This document shows, piece by piece, positions 1-7,400 of a DNA stretch of 38,232 bases. The stretch is from a virus. A program made the translations under genes and the position numbers. The DNA is taken from positions 1 to 38,232 of IMG/VR virus record IMGVR_UViG_3300023049_000018. One strand, 5' to 3'. Positions within the stretch are counted from its first letter, which is position 1. Every line of letters begins with the position of its first letter. Below the pieces are notes generated by a model. That model worked only from the letters and a program-made list of their open reading frames with translations, searched no databases and was not told the DNA's origin.

Positions 1-472
1 CTACCCACGCTGGGATATCAAGGATCATACCGTAGTCCATGTACGCATCCATCCACCGCAGAACTCCGTCACGCTTCTTTTGCGCTTTAGGGCAGTTCGG
101 ATCTTTCCAGTCTCCTTCCCATACTCCCTTACCAATTTGGAAGCCACCGCTGTCGCCCAGCATCCATGAGTTCTCTCTGTCACGGTTGCGAATCATATCC
201 TCTTTGGGAACGTGCTTAGTCGTGTCCAAGTCGGCGTGGCCAGCGGAATACAGTGTCCACTTGTACTGAAACTGTCCTTGATTTTTGTTTAGATAGTTAA
301 GACTTTCAATGCCGTTGGGAAAGTTCTTAGGAATACGAGACTTTAACACGTATTCACCGTACCGTTGTTTGCCTACATAAGTAGCGTAAAATCCACTTAG
401 TGCCGGCAAAAACACGGCGTACTGAAGTTCACCGTTCTTGTCTAATTGCTCGTTTGTTAAGTTTCTTTTCAT
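1..472 (-). CDS. tRNA-guanine transglycosylase family protein, DpdA-like (N-terminal part; runs off the left edge)
   Basis: About 157 codons are visible, open at the window edge. The start is an ATG at 472 behind GGGAGAGAT. Near residue 98 the protein reads LGDSGGFQIGKG; DSGGFQ is the signature of tRNA-guanine transglycosylases and holds the catalytic/substrate Asp. The last residues, LDIPAW, fit the second substrate-binding Asp region. In phages the relatives of this enzyme (DpdA) swap guanine for a 7-deazaguanine base in DNA, which protects against restriction. That DNA-modifying role is an inference: no 7-deazaguanine synthesis genes (folE, queD, queE, queC) are in the window, and a true tRNA-modifying TGT is the alternative. 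It is the last gene of the gp45 side of the minus-strand run. Confidence 0.72.
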   Translation of the reverse strand, partial: MKRNLTNEQLDKNGELQYAVFLPALSGFYATYVGKQRYGEYVLKSRIPKNFPNGIESLNYLNKNQGQFQYKWTLYSAGHADLDTTKHVPKEDMIRNRDRENSWMLGDSGGFQIGKGVWEGDWKDPNCPKAQKKRDGVLRWMDAYMDYGMILDIPAWV

Positions 473-547
473 ATCTCTCCCATGTACATCATCTTTTTAA
501 ACATCTCAATGTCGTATGTGCTGTTGAGCTAGCTGTCGATGTTAACA
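473..547 (-). other. short gap with a possible 11-codon peptide
   Basis: Between the DpdA-like gene and the next gene upstream the minus strand holds only an 11-codon ATG frame (MFKKMMYMGEI). Its stop overlaps the DpdA-like start (ATATGA). The frame can be read further upstream across one TAG, so it could be the tail of a decayed small gene or simply a coupling leader. No other feature is seen. Confidence 0.25.
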
Positions 548-883
548 TCAGTCCCGACAGGTCCACCAGACTCCATGCCCAGTATTACTAGTCTTACCAG
601 TAGACCCATAAAGATCAGTGAAGCAGTTTTTGCCGTACGTTGTGCTAGTTCCCGTTGCTCGATCGAGCCAACCTTTTAAGTATTCCTGGTTCTTTTCTAA
701 GGCTTCTACTCGACGTAGCAAGTCACCAAACGGCGTAGCTGTAGTAACCTCTTCCGCTTCAACTATGCTAGCAACCAACATAAAGTTACGCAAGGTTCTT
801 TTCACTGTTTCGTTGTCTGACGCTAGTGCAGCGTCGAATAACTTTGCAAGATGATTCAGGTCAATGTCTTCTGGATTAGACAT
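548..883 (-). CDS. small conserved phage protein of unknown function
   Basis: 111 aa. The first ~75 residues are predicted helical and charged (DIDLNHLAKLFDAALASDN..., then PFGDLLRRVEALEKNQ), a pattern I recall from small proteins of marine T4-like phages. The C-terminal ~35 residues are Gly/Ser/Thr-rich and end in VWWTCRD, so they may form a separate segment. There is no signal peptide or membrane segment. It lies 9 bases downstream of gp45 and is probably co-transcribed with it. No function can be assigned. Confidence 0.65.
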   Translation of the reverse strand: MSNPEDIDLNHLAKLFDAALASDNETVKRTLRNFMLVASIVEAEEVTTATPFGDLLRRVEALEKNQEYLKGWLDRATGTSTTYGKNCFTDLYGSTGKTSNTGHGVWWTCRD

Positions 884-892
884 AAGCCCTCC

Positions 893-1621
893 TTATTTTG
901 ATTGCGCTGGCAAGATGTAATCGTACTTGGCCATGCCGCTGTCTACGGTAATCTTCATTGCGCCTTGGTCTGAGATGCTCATGTTAATGTCTCCAGACAG
1001 GTTCAAGATAGCCTGGACCTGCGCAACAGGCCAACTCCAGGTGTGCTTGAGAGAGCCGTCAACTCCGTGTTGAAAAACAAACTCCCCTGCATGACTGCCT
1101 GCATCACCAAAACTGAACACAAGATTGCTGTTTTCCGTCTTTACGTTGAATACAGGTTCTTCTGCGTGAGCTGCACTTTGCAATTTCATACGCGAGATAC
1201 TAGCTATACTAGGTTCGAATGTGACGTTCCAGCTTGCTCCTTTAAACTTAACACTTTTGAGTTTCTCTTCGATTATTGCTCTGTTCATAAAACGATAATC
1301 ATTTTGGAAATCACCAGCCTGGTTTTCGAAGTGTATGTGCGTAGGAATGGTTTCCCCGTTCCGTTCTGCTTCTACTACTTGCAACTTGGCATTTTCCTTG
1401 TACTCTGGGTTCTTCAAGTGCAAGTTAAGTTTGTCCAAGTTTGGCATACCAAACACCCCTTTAAATTCTCCGATTGGAGAATAGGTTGTTGCAGAAACAA
1501 TCACGGAGCGGTCCTCTGCCATTGATTCAACAATAGTGTCGTCTTCACTAGTAACTTTAACTAGTGTCAAGAAGCCTAGTGCGTGGGTGTGTGCAACAAT
1601 GTCTTGCAAGATATCCTTCAT
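893..1621 (-). CDS. 45: sliding clamp, DNA polymerase processivity factor (gp45)
   Basis: 242 aa; T4 gp45 is 228 aa. The sequence fits the two-domain T4-type clamp: a central segment reading IGEFKGVFGMPNLDKLNLHL, and a C-terminal end MAKYDYILPAQ that matches the last beta-strand region of T4-type clamps. As a trimer it would encircle DNA and tether gp43, and in T4 it also activates late transcription. A near-consensus sigma-70 promoter stands just upstream (1662-1690). gp43 lies immediately upstream and gp44 elsewhere in the window, so the replisome core is present. Identification rests on overall resemblance and context, not on one catalytic motif. Confidence 0.82.
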   Translation of the reverse strand: MKDILQDIVAHTHALGFLTLVKVTSEDDTIVESMAEDRSVIVSATTYSPIGEFKGVFGMPNLDKLNLHLKNPEYKENAKLQVVEAERNGETIPTHIHFENQAGDFQNDYRFMNRAIIEEKLKSVKFKGASWNVTFEPSIASISRMKLQSAAHAEEPVFNVKTENSNLVFSFGDAGSHAGEFVFQHGVDGSLKHTWSWPVAQVQAILNLSGDINMSISDQGAMKITVDSGMAKYDYILPAQSK

Positions 1622-1661
1622 TTACGTTTCCTCTAAGGTTAATATTTTTACTATAGTTAAT

Positions 1662-1690
1662 AGTATATGTTATAAGTTTCTGTCTGTCAA
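1662..1690 (-). promoter_or_regulatory. sigma-70-type early promoter for gp45
   Basis: On the minus strand: TTGACA (1685-1690), a 17-base spacer, then TATACT (1662-1667). Transcription would start near 1655, about 35 bases before the gp45 ATG. The -35 is perfect and the -10 differs from consensus at one base. Confidence 0.72.
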
Positions 1691-1713
1691 CTGTTTTCTT
1701 TGTGTATTTAGGT

Positions 1714-2703
1714 CTAATCACCAAAATCAAACAAAGAACTGAACGTTGTGTGCTGCTTAGTGTCTTCGAGATCAAAGTCTAACACGCCTATCAAGTTCTT
1801 CAGCTTGTTGTCAATGATGGTGTCAGCCATTGCGGGTCCGTCAAACGGCAGCTCTTTGAACCACTCTGGCAAGCGTAGCTCGTCTGTTGGGTAAGCAACA
1901 CTAGTATATCCTAACGGATTTTGCTTGAGCTTACAAACGATGCACTTCATACCGTCTACAATCTCTTGCGAATACTTATCACCGTTCATCCGCTTGAGGG
2001 TGTTCCAGTTGAGCGCCGCTCTGACGTGGCCAGGCATAGTAGCCTTGCCTTGCTTTTCTTCTAGCCTGCGATAATGTCCTACCTTATTTGCGCGTTTTGG
2101 TGTCCCTTTGTCCCAACCAGGCATGCCTTCAAACTCTTTGCGGAACTTGGTAATATGCTCTATCACATCTTCCTTAAGGGCATCCTGCAATACCATTAAT
2201 AGAATCTCTTTTAAGAAGTCTTGCATGTAAACAGGAGTATCGCTTCTGCGCAAATCTAGCCCCATTGCTTTTACCTTGCCAGCAGAACCGTCTACATCTT
2301 TCCTCTCGCCTTCGTCGTCGTATACAAGTGCAGCATATCGCTTCTTTGTGATAAACAATCCTGAACTAGCAACAATTTCTCGTCCTGCTGCAATTACTTC
2401 GGACCTCGATTTCGGACAATGAAACGCACGTCCTGCAAATGCACTAAAAGTCGTGTCTACTTGTGCAGCAATCTGATCGTACAGTTTAACAACACTGTCG
2501 TGATCCCACGCAATAGTGCCGTTTTGAATGTCATCATACAGTATCGGAAAAGCTGAGAAATAAACACTGTCTGTGTTGTGTACTAGATGCCCGTTTGCAA
2601 AGAAAAAAGGATCCTGATCCTTTATTGATATGTCGTATACGTATTCTTCTGTTGAATCGAGCTTTTCTACTTTAGAAACTTTTTGCCGTTTTAGTTCAAC
2701 CAT
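1714..2703 (-). CDS. 43: DNA polymerase gp43, C-terminal piece, preceded by the C-part of a split intein
   Basis: About 329 aa. Residues 1-43 are a split-intein C-part: block F reads YVYDISIKDQDPFFFANGHL and block G ends VHN. The next residues, TDSVYFS, complete polymerase motif C (YGD|TDS), and about 286 aa of palm and thumb follow. After trans-splicing with the N-terminal piece the polymerase would be about 889 aa (T4 gp43: 898). The chosen ATG at 2703 has AAGG upstream; a GTG three codons earlier is also possible. Neither piece alone has a complete motif C, so trans-splicing should be required for polymerase activity. Confidence 0.9.
   Translation of the reverse strand: MVELKRQKVSKVEKLDSTEEYVYDISIKDQDPFFFANGHLVHNTDSVYFSAFPILYDDIQNGTIAWDHDSVVKLYDQIAAQVDTTFSAFAGRAFHCPKSRSEVIAAGREIVASSGLFITKKRYAALVYDDEGERKDVDGSAGKVKAMGLDLRRSDTPVYMQDFLKEILLMVLQDALKEDVIEHITKFRKEFEGMPGWDKGTPKRANKVGHYRRLEEKQGKATMPGHVRAALNWNTLKRMNGDKYSQEIVDGMKCIVCKLKQNPLGYTSVAYPTDELRLPEWFKELPFDGPAMADTIIDNKLKNLIGVLDFDLEDTKQHTTFSSLFDFGD
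2575..2703 (-). mobile_element. split intein C-part (IntC) in gp43
   Basis: 43 residues from the start Met to the terminal Asn before Thr+1. The ending FFANGHLVHN|TDS closely recalls the archaeal family-B polymerase 'pol-c' inteins, which end FFANNILVHN|TDG and sit at the same place. The Nanoarchaeum equitans polymerase split intein also interrupts this site. The +1 residue is Thr. Confidence 0.88.
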
Positions 2704-2777
2704 TCTACACACCTTTTAATTGTTTCTGTTGGGTTATTTAGACATTCTTCCTCCCATATAACTAATGTAGGAATATT
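2691..2777 (-). pseudogene. remnant of a homing endonuclease C-terminus between the gp43 pieces
   Basis: A minus-strand frame of 28 codons reads NIPTLVIWEEECLNNPTETI and then KRCVEWLN before a TAA. The strand-then-helix pattern (hydrophobic-VIWE-E...T...) is typical of the C-terminal end of Vsr-like and other phage endonucleases. The frame is open for ~20 codons further upstream beyond one in-frame TAG (2778-2780). It overlaps the start of the gp43 C-terminal piece, as the intact endonuclease gene in gp44 overlaps its own downstream piece. Judged a degraded remnant, by pattern only. Confidence 0.5.
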
Positions 2778-2854
2778 CTAGAAGTCTCGGCTTGTTTTGC
2801 TTATGGCCTCAATTACCGGACGCCGTTGACTTGACCGTGTTTCTTTGCACTTAG

Positions 2855-5029
2855 TTAAGCTATACTAACAATCAGGTCTTCGTCTTGAATGTCAACTGGC
2901 TTAACTTCTGTCAAGAATCCTGCCCTGTCTACCATTATACTGTGATCTTCAGTAACAGTAACAGAAGTCCCGTCCTCCATTGTTATCTTGTACAGTTGTT
3001 TTGAGGTTTTGTGACGCATGACGTAGTTGATTCCGGCGAATACAGCTTCGTCTTCGTAAGAGTTGTAACCTAGGACCTTTAGGTTGTACTCTGCATCTTG
3101 AGGTATAGCGTATTCTTTCCCACCGTCTTGTATGACTTTGTAATTAATACCGTTAAATAGATCAGCTATATCTGTCTCAGAGCCGTCACCTAGTTGTATT
3201 GTTGATTCGCCGGTCACGCTGTCACCATAGATAACAGCTTTACCAATATGATCGTATTCGCCTGTGATTGTTTTGTTTACCTCTGCTGACATGTGCTTAA
3301 CGATCTGTCTGCCTGTAAGTGTGGTTGATTGTCCAATGCGCTTATCAAAGAATCTACAACCTGGGTTTAGGATTGCACCGTACAGCGAGTTCAGGTTAAT
3401 CTTCTTTACCAACTGCCGCTTGTCCCAGAACGCTTTTTCTGTTGCGTTGCCGGCTTCCTCGGCCTTCTTCTTCATGGCTTGCAGTTCTTTACGTTCTGAA
3501 TACCAACGCTTCAAGATGCCTGGGATAACACCTTCAAACTCTGTTGTAAATATTGTCCCGTTAGCACTAATCACCCACGGCATTTGGCTGTCGAAAAGCA
3601 ACTGATAGATTTCAGCACCACTTAACACATCAGTTCTGCCGTCCTCCCAGTCTACGTTGATAGCAATGTCTTTGCGCTTGTCCATCACTGCGTCATACTC
3701 TAACGTGCCGAATCGTCCTTCCCATGCCCCGGCGAATGACTTTTTCTTAAGAGTTGTTTCTTCGTGTATCATAGCATCTGTCATGTCTGGACGTAACTGC
3801 CCTATGATTGTTTCCGGCCCCATGTTTAGTGAGCGTATCACACTAGGATATAGTGAATTTAAGTCCATAGAGCCTATCCACTTGTGCAAGCCTTTCTTAG
3901 GAAAAGCTACGTATGCACCTGCTGCTTGTGTTGCTCCTTCGTCGTACTTGGTACGATTTGGCACCTGTAAGCCTCTGTGATGCGCTTCGTTGATGATTGC
4001 TTGCTCGGTTACGGCCACAGCCCCCATTGTAGTTTGAAGCAAAACGGTATTCGAGTGTGCTAGTTCATTGCTCAAGTCAATAAACTTCAGCTTCTTGTCC
4101 AGCTTGTCTAGCAATGCAGTATCCTGAATGTTGTATTCAATAAACAGTCTAAAGTCATTGTTATAAAGTTGATCCAACGTTCCTTCGTATTGAGTCTTGC
4201 GCTCGTTAACTTCAATCTCACCGATAGCATCCAGTCTGTAAGTGTGACGTTCTTCATAGGTGTACTTGCGGTATAGCTGCAAACTGTCCAAGTGCACTCT
4301 GCCTACTAGATCAAAGGTTTCAGCAGTTTTGCCGTAACGCTCAAACTCTCTGCGCTTGGGCAGTTGATTCCACAAGCAGAACCTGCGAGTGTCGTTCTTG
4401 CTTAGCACTCTTGATACACGGTTTACTGTGTAGGGTATGTCATACCCTTCGCTGTTCCAGCCACTTAGTACATCACTGTCTTCAATAACTGTTAAGAACG
4501 TGTCCAGCATGTCTGCTTCTTTATGGAATAGCATAACATTAGGAATATCGCTAACAAGTTCTGTAGCTTCCTCCATTGTTAGTGTCTTTGGAGGCACAGC
4601 CAAACAGACCATTGTCTCTAGCCACTGTAGGTAGATAGATATACTGGTTATGCCCATGAAGGGATCGCTCGGGTCTGCAAACCCGCGCTCTGGATCAAAG
4701 TCAGTCTCGATGTCAAAGAACGCAATATTCAGCTTTGGAGCGTCCTGGTTAAGATAGTTTTCAGAAAGACACTGGAAGATAGGATTAATGTCAGACTCAA
4801 ATAACTTCTTGTGTTTGTTAATTGCTACTTCTTTGCGGAATTCTTTGGTATTTTTACAAACTATTCTTTGGAGTGGGTCTCCAAAGATACTTTTATACCT
4901 GCCCTTAGGGTCGGTATGATAGAATGTATACTTTACTGGGAAATTTTGAAATTTACGAACTCCTTCACATCTTTCGACGACTCGAATGATGTCAGCATCG
5001 CGATCGAATAGTGCGTCGATGTAGCTCAT
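2855..5029 (-). CDS. 43: DNA polymerase gp43, N-terminal piece, ending in the N-part of a split intein
   Basis: 724 aa from the ATG at 5029 (GAGGG upstream). The first ~603 aa are polymerase. Exonuclease motifs are FFDIETDF (Exo I), SGWNSEGYDIPY (Exo II) and YNIQDTALLDKL (Exo III). Polymerase motif A is DLNSLYPSVIRSL and motif B is KKINLNSLYGA. The last polymerase residues are AVIYGD, the first half of motif C. The remaining 121 aa are an intein N-part. The start overlaps the stop of a 32-aa ORF (ATGA), which suggests translational coupling. Family-B replicative polymerase with 3'-5' proofreading; it needs the downstream piece to restore YGDTDS. Confidence 0.93.
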   Translation of the reverse strand: MSYIDALFDRDADIIRVVERCEGVRKFQNFPVKYTFYHTDPKGRYKSIFGDPLQRIVCKNTKEFRKEVAINKHKKLFESDINPIFQCLSENYLNQDAPKLNIAFFDIETDFDPERGFADPSDPFMGITSISIYLQWLETMVCLAVPPKTLTMEEATELVSDIPNVMLFHKEADMLDTFLTVIEDSDVLSGWNSEGYDIPYTVNRVSRVLSKNDTRRFCLWNQLPKRREFERYGKTAETFDLVGRVHLDSLQLYRKYTYEERHTYRLDAIGEIEVNERKTQYEGTLDQLYNNDFRLFIEYNIQDTALLDKLDKKLKFIDLSNELAHSNTVLLQTTMGAVAVTEQAIINEAHHRGLQVPNRTKYDEGATQAAGAYVAFPKKGLHKWIGSMDLNSLYPSVIRSLNMGPETIIGQLRPDMTDAMIHEETTLKKKSFAGAWEGRFGTLEYDAVMDKRKDIAINVDWEDGRTDVLSGAEIYQLLFDSQMPWVISANGTIFTTEFEGVIPGILKRWYSERKELQAMKKKAEEAGNATEKAFWDKRQLVKKINLNSLYGAILNPGCRFFDKRIGQSTTLTGRQIVKHMSAEVNKTITGEYDHIGKAVIYGDSVTGESTIQLGDGSETDIADLFNGINYKVIQDGGKEYAIPQDAEYNLKVLGYNSYEDEAVFAGINYVMRHKTSKQLYKITMEDGTSVTVTEDHSIMVDRAGFLTEVKPVDIQDEDLIVSIA
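2858..3220 (-). mobile_element. split intein N-part (IntN) in gp43
   Basis: 121 residues. Block A begins SVTGEST with Ser as residue 1, as in archaeal pol-c inteins (SVSGESE). Block B reads VTVTEDHSIM (T-x-x-H). The preceding stretch VMRHKTSKQLYKI also matches the archaeal family. No endonuclease domain is present. The reading frame simply stops after the splicing domain, and the C-part follows in a separate gene about 150 bases downstream. Confidence 0.9.
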
Positions 5030-5124
5030 TTGTATCCCTCTTGTCTTATTTTTGCTACGTCGAGAGTGCTGTTGCATTGTTCAACGTGAGCGGCATCATT
5101 GAGCCATTCGTTGTTTTTTGACAT
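5026..5124 (-). CDS. 32-aa ORF translationally coupled to gp43
   Basis: The ATG at 5124 follows a strong GGAGGAG ribosome-binding site. The peptide (MSKNNEWLNDAAHVEQCNST..., ending QEGYK) stops in the ATGA that opens gp43. It is acidic and has no membrane segment. It may be a real small protein or a leader that feeds ribosomes to the polymerase start. No relative is recognised. Confidence 0.5.
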   Translation of the reverse strand: MSKNNEWLNDAAHVEQCNSTLDVAKIRQEGYK

Positions 5125-5197
5125 GTAAGTCTCCTCCGTTGTTAGTTGGTCAACGTTACCGTGTGCTTGTTCGTGTAGTGAACGAATCTGTCTATAC

Positions 5198-5443
5198 TTA
5201 TAGTGCTCGTTGCTTGAGTATGTACATTGTAACTTTTGCGTCTTCGATAACTAGCACGTCGCCCGGGTAGAATTGTCTAGTCCCCTTACTCCAGCCCCTG
5301 GCTTTGCCCACTATTGTAACTGTTATCATCTTGGGAGTAAGCTTTCTAACAATCCCTACTTCTAAGCAACTTTTGCTAACTGGCACTACTACTGCTGCTT
5401 CTACAGTTATCTGGTTCCCAAGAATGTCTTTGTGGTCAGGCAT
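5198..5443 (-). CDS. small unknown protein, probable beta-barrel fold
   Basis: 81 aa from an ATG at 5443 that overlaps the upstream gene's stop (TAATG). It begins MPDHKDILGNQITVEAAVVV. The middle, VGIVRKLTPKMITVTIVGKA, and the end, YPGDVLVIEDAKVTMYIL, alternate hydrophobic residues as in a small SH3/KOW-like barrel, and PGDVLVI recalls small barrel proteins. No catalytic motif is seen. It sits at the end of the run dsbA - membrane protein - this gene. A longer in-frame upstream extension overlaps the membrane protein gene and is less likely. Confidence 0.6.
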   Translation of the reverse strand: MPDHKDILGNQITVEAAVVVPVSKSCLEVGIVRKLTPKMITVTIVGKARGWSKGTRQFYPGDVLVIEDAKVTMYILKQRAL

Positions 5444-5670
5444 TAAAAGATCAGTCCTAAGATGTAAATGAATGTAAGGCCGCCGTTTAGTACAATTAGA
5501 CTGCGCTCCCTCCACAAGCAAGCAACTAGCGTCCATAATCCGCTGCTAATAACGAATGCAACAACGTAGTACGGGTATATATTAAACGACGAAAGGATAG
5601 CAGCAGTGAGCAGCAGCCCGGTCGCTAACCACGCCAGTTTCTGATAAGGTTTATTATCTGTGTGAGTCAT
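5443..5670 (-). CDS. small membrane protein, three predicted membrane segments
   Basis: 75 aa from the ATG at 5670, directly after the dsbA stop. Hydrophobic segments are at about residues 11-27 (LAWLATGLLLTAAILSS), 31-48 (YYVVAFVISSGLWTLVAC) and 55-74 (IVLNGGLTFIYILGLI). A short cytoplasmic Arg-containing loop (WRERS) separates the last two, and the N-terminus is polar. The pattern recalls small transporter-like phage membrane proteins, but no function can be assigned. It is part of the sigma-70-driven dsbA operon. Confidence 0.65.
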   Translation of the reverse strand: MTHTDNKPYQKLAWLATGLLLTAAILSSFNIYPYYVVAFVISSGLWTLVACLWRERSLIVLNGGLTFIYILGLIF

Positions 5671-5671
5671 G

Positions 5672-5932
5672 TTACTTGTCCACGCCAACAGTAGTGACAA
5701 TAGTTTCCAAGTCGTCGAATTCGTCGTAGTATCGTTCCCAGTCACGGTTCTTAGCAATTTTGATCGCTTTGTTGATTAAAGAAGGTTTGATGTCAAGTTC
5801 CTCAGCAGTTGCTTTTACTGTGTCCTTGAGTCCTTCTTTAAGGTCTTCGATTTCTTGAAGTACTGTTACACCTTCTTGTACTAGTTTTTCGAGTTTTGCT
5901 TTTTCTTCAGCACCGTATGTACGATCGCTCAT
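5672..5932 (-). CDS. dsbA: DsbA, T4-type double-stranded DNA-binding late-transcription protein
   Basis: 86 aa; T4 DsbA is 89 aa. It is all-helical and charged (AEEKAKLEKLVQEGVTVLQEIEDL..., then AEELDIKPSLINKAIKIAK) and matches DsbA proteins of cyanophages as I recall them. In T4, DsbA binds late-promoter DNA; it is unrelated to the disulfide oxidase of the same name. A perfect sigma-70 promoter lies 30-58 bases upstream and a GGAG site precedes the ATG. It opens an operon with the membrane protein and barrel protein below it. Confidence 0.78.
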   Translation of the reverse strand: MSDRTYGAEEKAKLEKLVQEGVTVLQEIEDLKEGLKDTVKATAEELDIKPSLINKAIKIAKNRDWERYYDEFDDLETIVTTVGVDK

Positions 5933-5961
5933 ATACTCTCCTTTGTGTTAAGTTACTGTTT

Positions 5962-5990
5962 ATTATAGGGCTTTTCTATCAGGTTGTCAA
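5962..5990 (-). promoter_or_regulatory. consensus sigma-70 promoter for dsbA
   Basis: On the minus strand: TTGACA (5985-5990), a 17-base spacer, TATAAT (5962-5967). Both hexamers are perfect, so this should be a strong early promoter read by host RNA polymerase. It overlaps the 3' end of the next gene upstream (stop at 5987). Confidence 0.85.
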
Positions 5991-6625
5991 CCGGAAAATA
6001 CCTTTTTATTGTCAAAAGCCCGATGACATCCGAAGAACTGAGCCTTGTAATCACTTTGGTCGTCACTGGATAGATTAATCCAATCTTCTTTACAAGCCAG
6101 CAGTTCCTGGACTCCGAGATTCCAGTCTGTGGTTTCGATGATGTGTTCTAATTTTTCTTTTGCAAGTTCCGCATCTTTAAGGTTGTCGAAGTCTTGCTCA
6201 ACGTGCATTACTTCCATACAAATGTCATAGTCTACGTAATCTAGAGAAAAGTCAATGCCCCACTTGGGCTTAATACTTAATAGTTTGTTAAGGATAGGGC
6301 GTTTTTTTGCTGCTTCTTGTATTTGTTGTCTTGCTGTACCTGCAAATGCATACCTGCATAATAGCATACAGTGGTCTAGGACCAGGCCTATCTCCGAATC
6401 TTCTACGTCAACATACCAAGGTTTAACAGGGGCAATGTGATACTGTATTTCTCGATTAAGGTCTACTCCGTTTACAACGTAATGCAAGTATTCGAGTTTA
6501 GTTGGAACTTCATAACCGTCTTTGTCGAAGTCCTTAAAAGGAAGAGTTTGTAGCTTGTTGTAAGGTATAGGAACTGTTAGATACGGATTAGCTTCGAACC
6601 TATTATTAAGATTAGCTAACTGCAT
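5987..6625 (-). CDS. unknown phage protein, 212 aa
   Basis: It starts MQLANLNNRFEANPYLTVPI and contains WYVDVEDSEIGLVLDHCMLL and WGIDFSLDYVDYDICMEVMH. The final third has a helix (AKEKLEHIIETTDW) and then WINLSSDDQSDYKAQFFGCH. Cys and His residues are scattered and form no zinc-binding pattern. It is soluble, with no signal peptide. It follows the Ser/Lys-rich protein by one base and is the last gene of the long late-type run before the dsbA promoter. I do not recognise the family; a marine T4-like conserved unknown is most likely. Confidence 0.65.
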   Translation of the reverse strand: MQLANLNNRFEANPYLTVPIPYNKLQTLPFKDFDKDGYEVPTKLEYLHYVVNGVDLNREIQYHIAPVKPWYVDVEDSEIGLVLDHCMLLCRYAFAGTARQQIQEAAKKRPILNKLLSIKPKWGIDFSLDYVDYDICMEVMHVEQDFDNLKDAELAKEKLEHIIETTDWNLGVQELLACKEDWINLSSDDQSDYKAQFFGCHRAFDNKKVFSG

Positions 6626-6626
6626 A

Positions 6627-7400
6627 TTACTTAGTTTGGTTTAATCTACGGAATAGTTCTGCTTTAATGGAGTCTTTATTACTAGGTGTTGCAGTTGTTT
6701 CTAATATTGTTTTATTCTCAGAGTTAGAGTACTTTTTTTTGCTTTCAAGATATGCCTCTAATTGTAAATTAGGGTCAGCTGCCTTCATTAGTTCTTGAAA
6801 CTGTTTTTTTAGATCTGGGTTCCGAGATATATTGCTCAAAGCAGTAGAATACTTCGCAAGACTCTGAGAAAGTTTTGGAGGAAGGTCAGAGCTACCTCGG
6901 GTACTACTTTTACTACTTTTACTACTTTTACTACTGCTCTTACTACCCTTTCCCGGAGTAAATACTTTTTTAGCGGCGGCTGCAACTTGGCTGGCGCTAC
7001 CGGGGTTTTTGAATCCCTTCTTAAATTGATCCCACTTTTCTCCCTCTTCAACTTCTTCATTGTTATCTATACTACCTACTAGCTTGCCCCGAGTGACATT
7101 TTTCTGCTCTCCACTTCTAGAAGTATTTGATTTAGAAACCTTGTCTCGGCCCTTTAGCTGTCCGGCTTTTCCTTTCTTCTGACTTTCTGACACCGGTATA
7201 CCAGCAAGGGCAGCCATCTGTGCAGCTTCAGTAAGAGGCTCTTGATCTACCCGAGCAACTGATGGCGTGCTTTCTGATATCTCTTGCTTAGTGGCTCTGT
7301 CGTTGTTCCCTTGAGCAGCGCGACGTAGTAGCTCGATGTCTCTGTTACGGTCGCTTGGTTCGATTTCATTTAGCATGTGTTGTAATTTATGAAAGTCCAT
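6627..7400 (-). CDS. Ser/Lys-rich low-complexity protein, possible virion or scaffold-associated
   Basis: 257 aa, highly charged and largely disordered. The N-terminus (MDFHKLQHMLNEIEPSDRNR) is helical. The middle holds SKSSSKSSKSSKSSTRGSS, encoded by a 9-base tandem repeat (6902-6937). The C-terminal half (LPPKLSQSLAKYSTALSNIS... to LFRRLNQ) is helical. Such N-terminal helix plus disordered linker architecture is common in phage head-associated proteins, but this is inference. The start overlaps the end of the next gene upstream by 14 bases. Confidence 0.6.
   Translation of the reverse strand: MDFHKLQHMLNEIEPSDRNRDIELLRRAAQGNNDRATKQEISESTPSVARVDQEPLTEAAQMAALAGIPVSESQKKGKAGQLKGRDKVSKSNTSRSGEQKNVTRGKLVGSIDNNEEVEEGEKWDQFKKGFKNPGSASQVAAAAKKVFTPGKGSKSSSKSSKSSKSSTRGSSDLPPKLSQSLAKYSTALSNISRNPDLKKQFQELMKAADPNLQLEAYLESKKKYSNSENKTILETTATPSNKDSIKAELFRRLNQTK
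6902..6937. repeat. 9-bp tandem repeat encoding Ser-Ser-Lys
   Basis: The plus strand shows TACTACTTT repeated about four times, read on the minus strand as serial Ser-Ser-Lys codons. A change in copy number keeps the frame, so length variation would alter only the linker. Confidence 0.8.

Noticed and set aside
473-620. An in-frame TAG between two coding-like stretches (MESGGPVGTDVNIDS and LNSTYDIEMFKKMM), together with the TAG at 2778, might suggest amber recoding.
   Set aside because: Several well-supported genes here end in TAG at natural boundaries (e.g. 11356-12024, 37799-37942), and the big genes have no internal TAG, so ordinary code is the simpler reading.
1043-1525. 160-codon plus-strand frame opposite gp45.
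   Set aside because: Cys/Phe-rich antisense shadow of a strongly supported gene, with no ribosome-binding site.
5193-5204. CTATAAGTATAG-like string upstream of the gp43 leader as a promoter.
   Set aside because: No matching -35 and not the late consensus; located at a gene end.
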